From contig JAMCRA010000010.1 in assembly GCA_023380285.1 (NCBI GenBank), forward strand, positions 1,338 to 7,905: DNA of 6,568 bases, in the 5' to 3' direction. The notes beneath the pieces were generated by a model. It did not search any database, was not told the origin of the DNA, and saw only the letters and a program-made list of their open reading frames with translations. The position numbers and the translations under genes were made by a program. This stretch comes from Bacillota bacterium (GTDB taxonomy: Bacteria > Nitrospirota_A > Leptospirillia > Leptospirillales > JAMCRA01). Each line of letters opens with the position of its first letter. Position 1 is the first letter of the stretch. Positions 6,301 through 6,568 of this stretch are shown here, piece after piece.

Positions 6301-6561
6301 ATGGCTATCGGAATTTACATTCACGTGCCTTTTTGCCTGAAAAAATGCAATTACTGTGACTTCGTCTCCTACCCTTATGACGCAGACTTGGCTGCGTCAT
6401 ATGTTTATGCCCTGGGGAAGGAAATGTCCTACCAGTTGGTTAACATGGGCAGTGAACACCGGGAAGTGAAGAGTATATACCTGGGAGGGGGGACCCCTAC
6501 CGTCCTGACCGGGGAACAACTTGCCGCCATTTTGGAAAACTGCCGTAATATTAGTGATTAG
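6301..6561 (+). CDS. hemW: Heme chaperone HemW, N-terminal part only (interrupted by repeat)
   Basis: HemW (formerly called HemN-like coproporphyrinogen oxidase) is a radical-SAM family protein thought to deliver heme to respiratory enzymes. The N-terminus is classic: YIHVPFC with C12, C16 and C19 forming CXXXCXXC for the iron-sulfur cluster. The next residues are D20 and F21 where true HemN would have a fourth cysteine at 21. YLGGGTPTVL (60-69) is the glycine-rich SAM motif. The ATG at 6301 has a modest GGCGGTG site six bases upstream. The frame stops after 86 codons, ENCRNISD then TAG, whereas the family is about 370-400 residues. The stop lies inside the inverted copy of the repeat upstream of the gene. 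The gene is either truly broken here or joined wrongly at the window end. It probably shares the lepA transcript, because no terminator separates them. Confidence 0.88.
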   Translation: MAIGIYIHVPFCLKKCNYCDFVSYPYDADLAASYVYALGKEMSYQLVNMGSEHREVKSIYLGGGTPTVLTGEQLAAILENCRNISD

Positions 6562-6568
6562 TGAACAG
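6542..6568 (-). repeat. Right arm of the inverted repeat, inside hemW, at the window end
   Basis: Exact reverse complement of 6264-6290. It reaches the last base of the window, so its true length is unknown. It puts two consecutive stop codons (TAG 6559-6561, TGA 6562-6564) in the hemW frame. The match includes eight bases (GCCGTAAT) outside the heptamer pattern, so the match is not explained by shared heptamers alone. Confidence 0.95.

Overview
The window reads as chromosomal DNA of a spore-forming, Gram-positive anaerobe of the Clostridia, probably Peptococcaceae-like. The evidence is a SpoIIP engulfment hydrolase, the lepA-hemW gene order familiar from Firmicutes, strong Shine-Dalgarno sequences, frequent TTG/GTG starts and an exported multiheme c-type cytochrome, which suggests a metal-reducing or otherwise cytochrome-rich relative (the genus is inference only).

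Layout: (1) 3-710, + strand: 3' part of spoIIP, cut by the window start, closed by a strong hairpin terminator (781-809). (2) 848-2031, - strand: a convergent cytochrome locus with six CXXCH heme sites, split into two overlapping frames. The N-terminal part has a signal peptide and three hemes. The C-terminal part has three hemes but neither a signal peptide nor a ribosome site, so I read it as one gene with a -1 frame break near 1255-1264. (3) 2053-2244: divergent intergenic region with a possible forespore-type promoter pointing right. (4) 2245-2604, +: small secreted protein or lipoprotein of unknown function. (5) 2605-2693: two extended -10 promoter candidates and a long inverted repeat whose 3' arm covers the murJ ribosome site. 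(6) 2694-4256, +: murJ, the lipid II flippase. (7) 4257-4432: a good extended -10 promoter, then a G/C hairpin just before the ribosome site. (8) 4433-6241, +: lepA (elongation factor 4), complete, with a TTG start. (9) 6242-6300: five tandem heptamers. (10) 6301-6561, +: 5' end of hemW, stopped after 86 codons exactly where a perfect 27-base inverted copy of the repeat upstream of hemW appears; the window ends inside this copy.

Functionally this is a conserved housekeeping and sporulation neighbourhood (spore engulfment, peptidoglycan precursor export, translation factor, heme chaperone) into which a cytochrome gene and a small exported protein have been placed. The best leads are the repeat-associated interruption of hemW, the frame-broken cytochrome, and the murJ leader in which two promoters would give transcripts with and without a structure hiding the ribosome site. 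I found no CRISPR array, tRNA, rRNA, transposase or clearly new multi-gene system.
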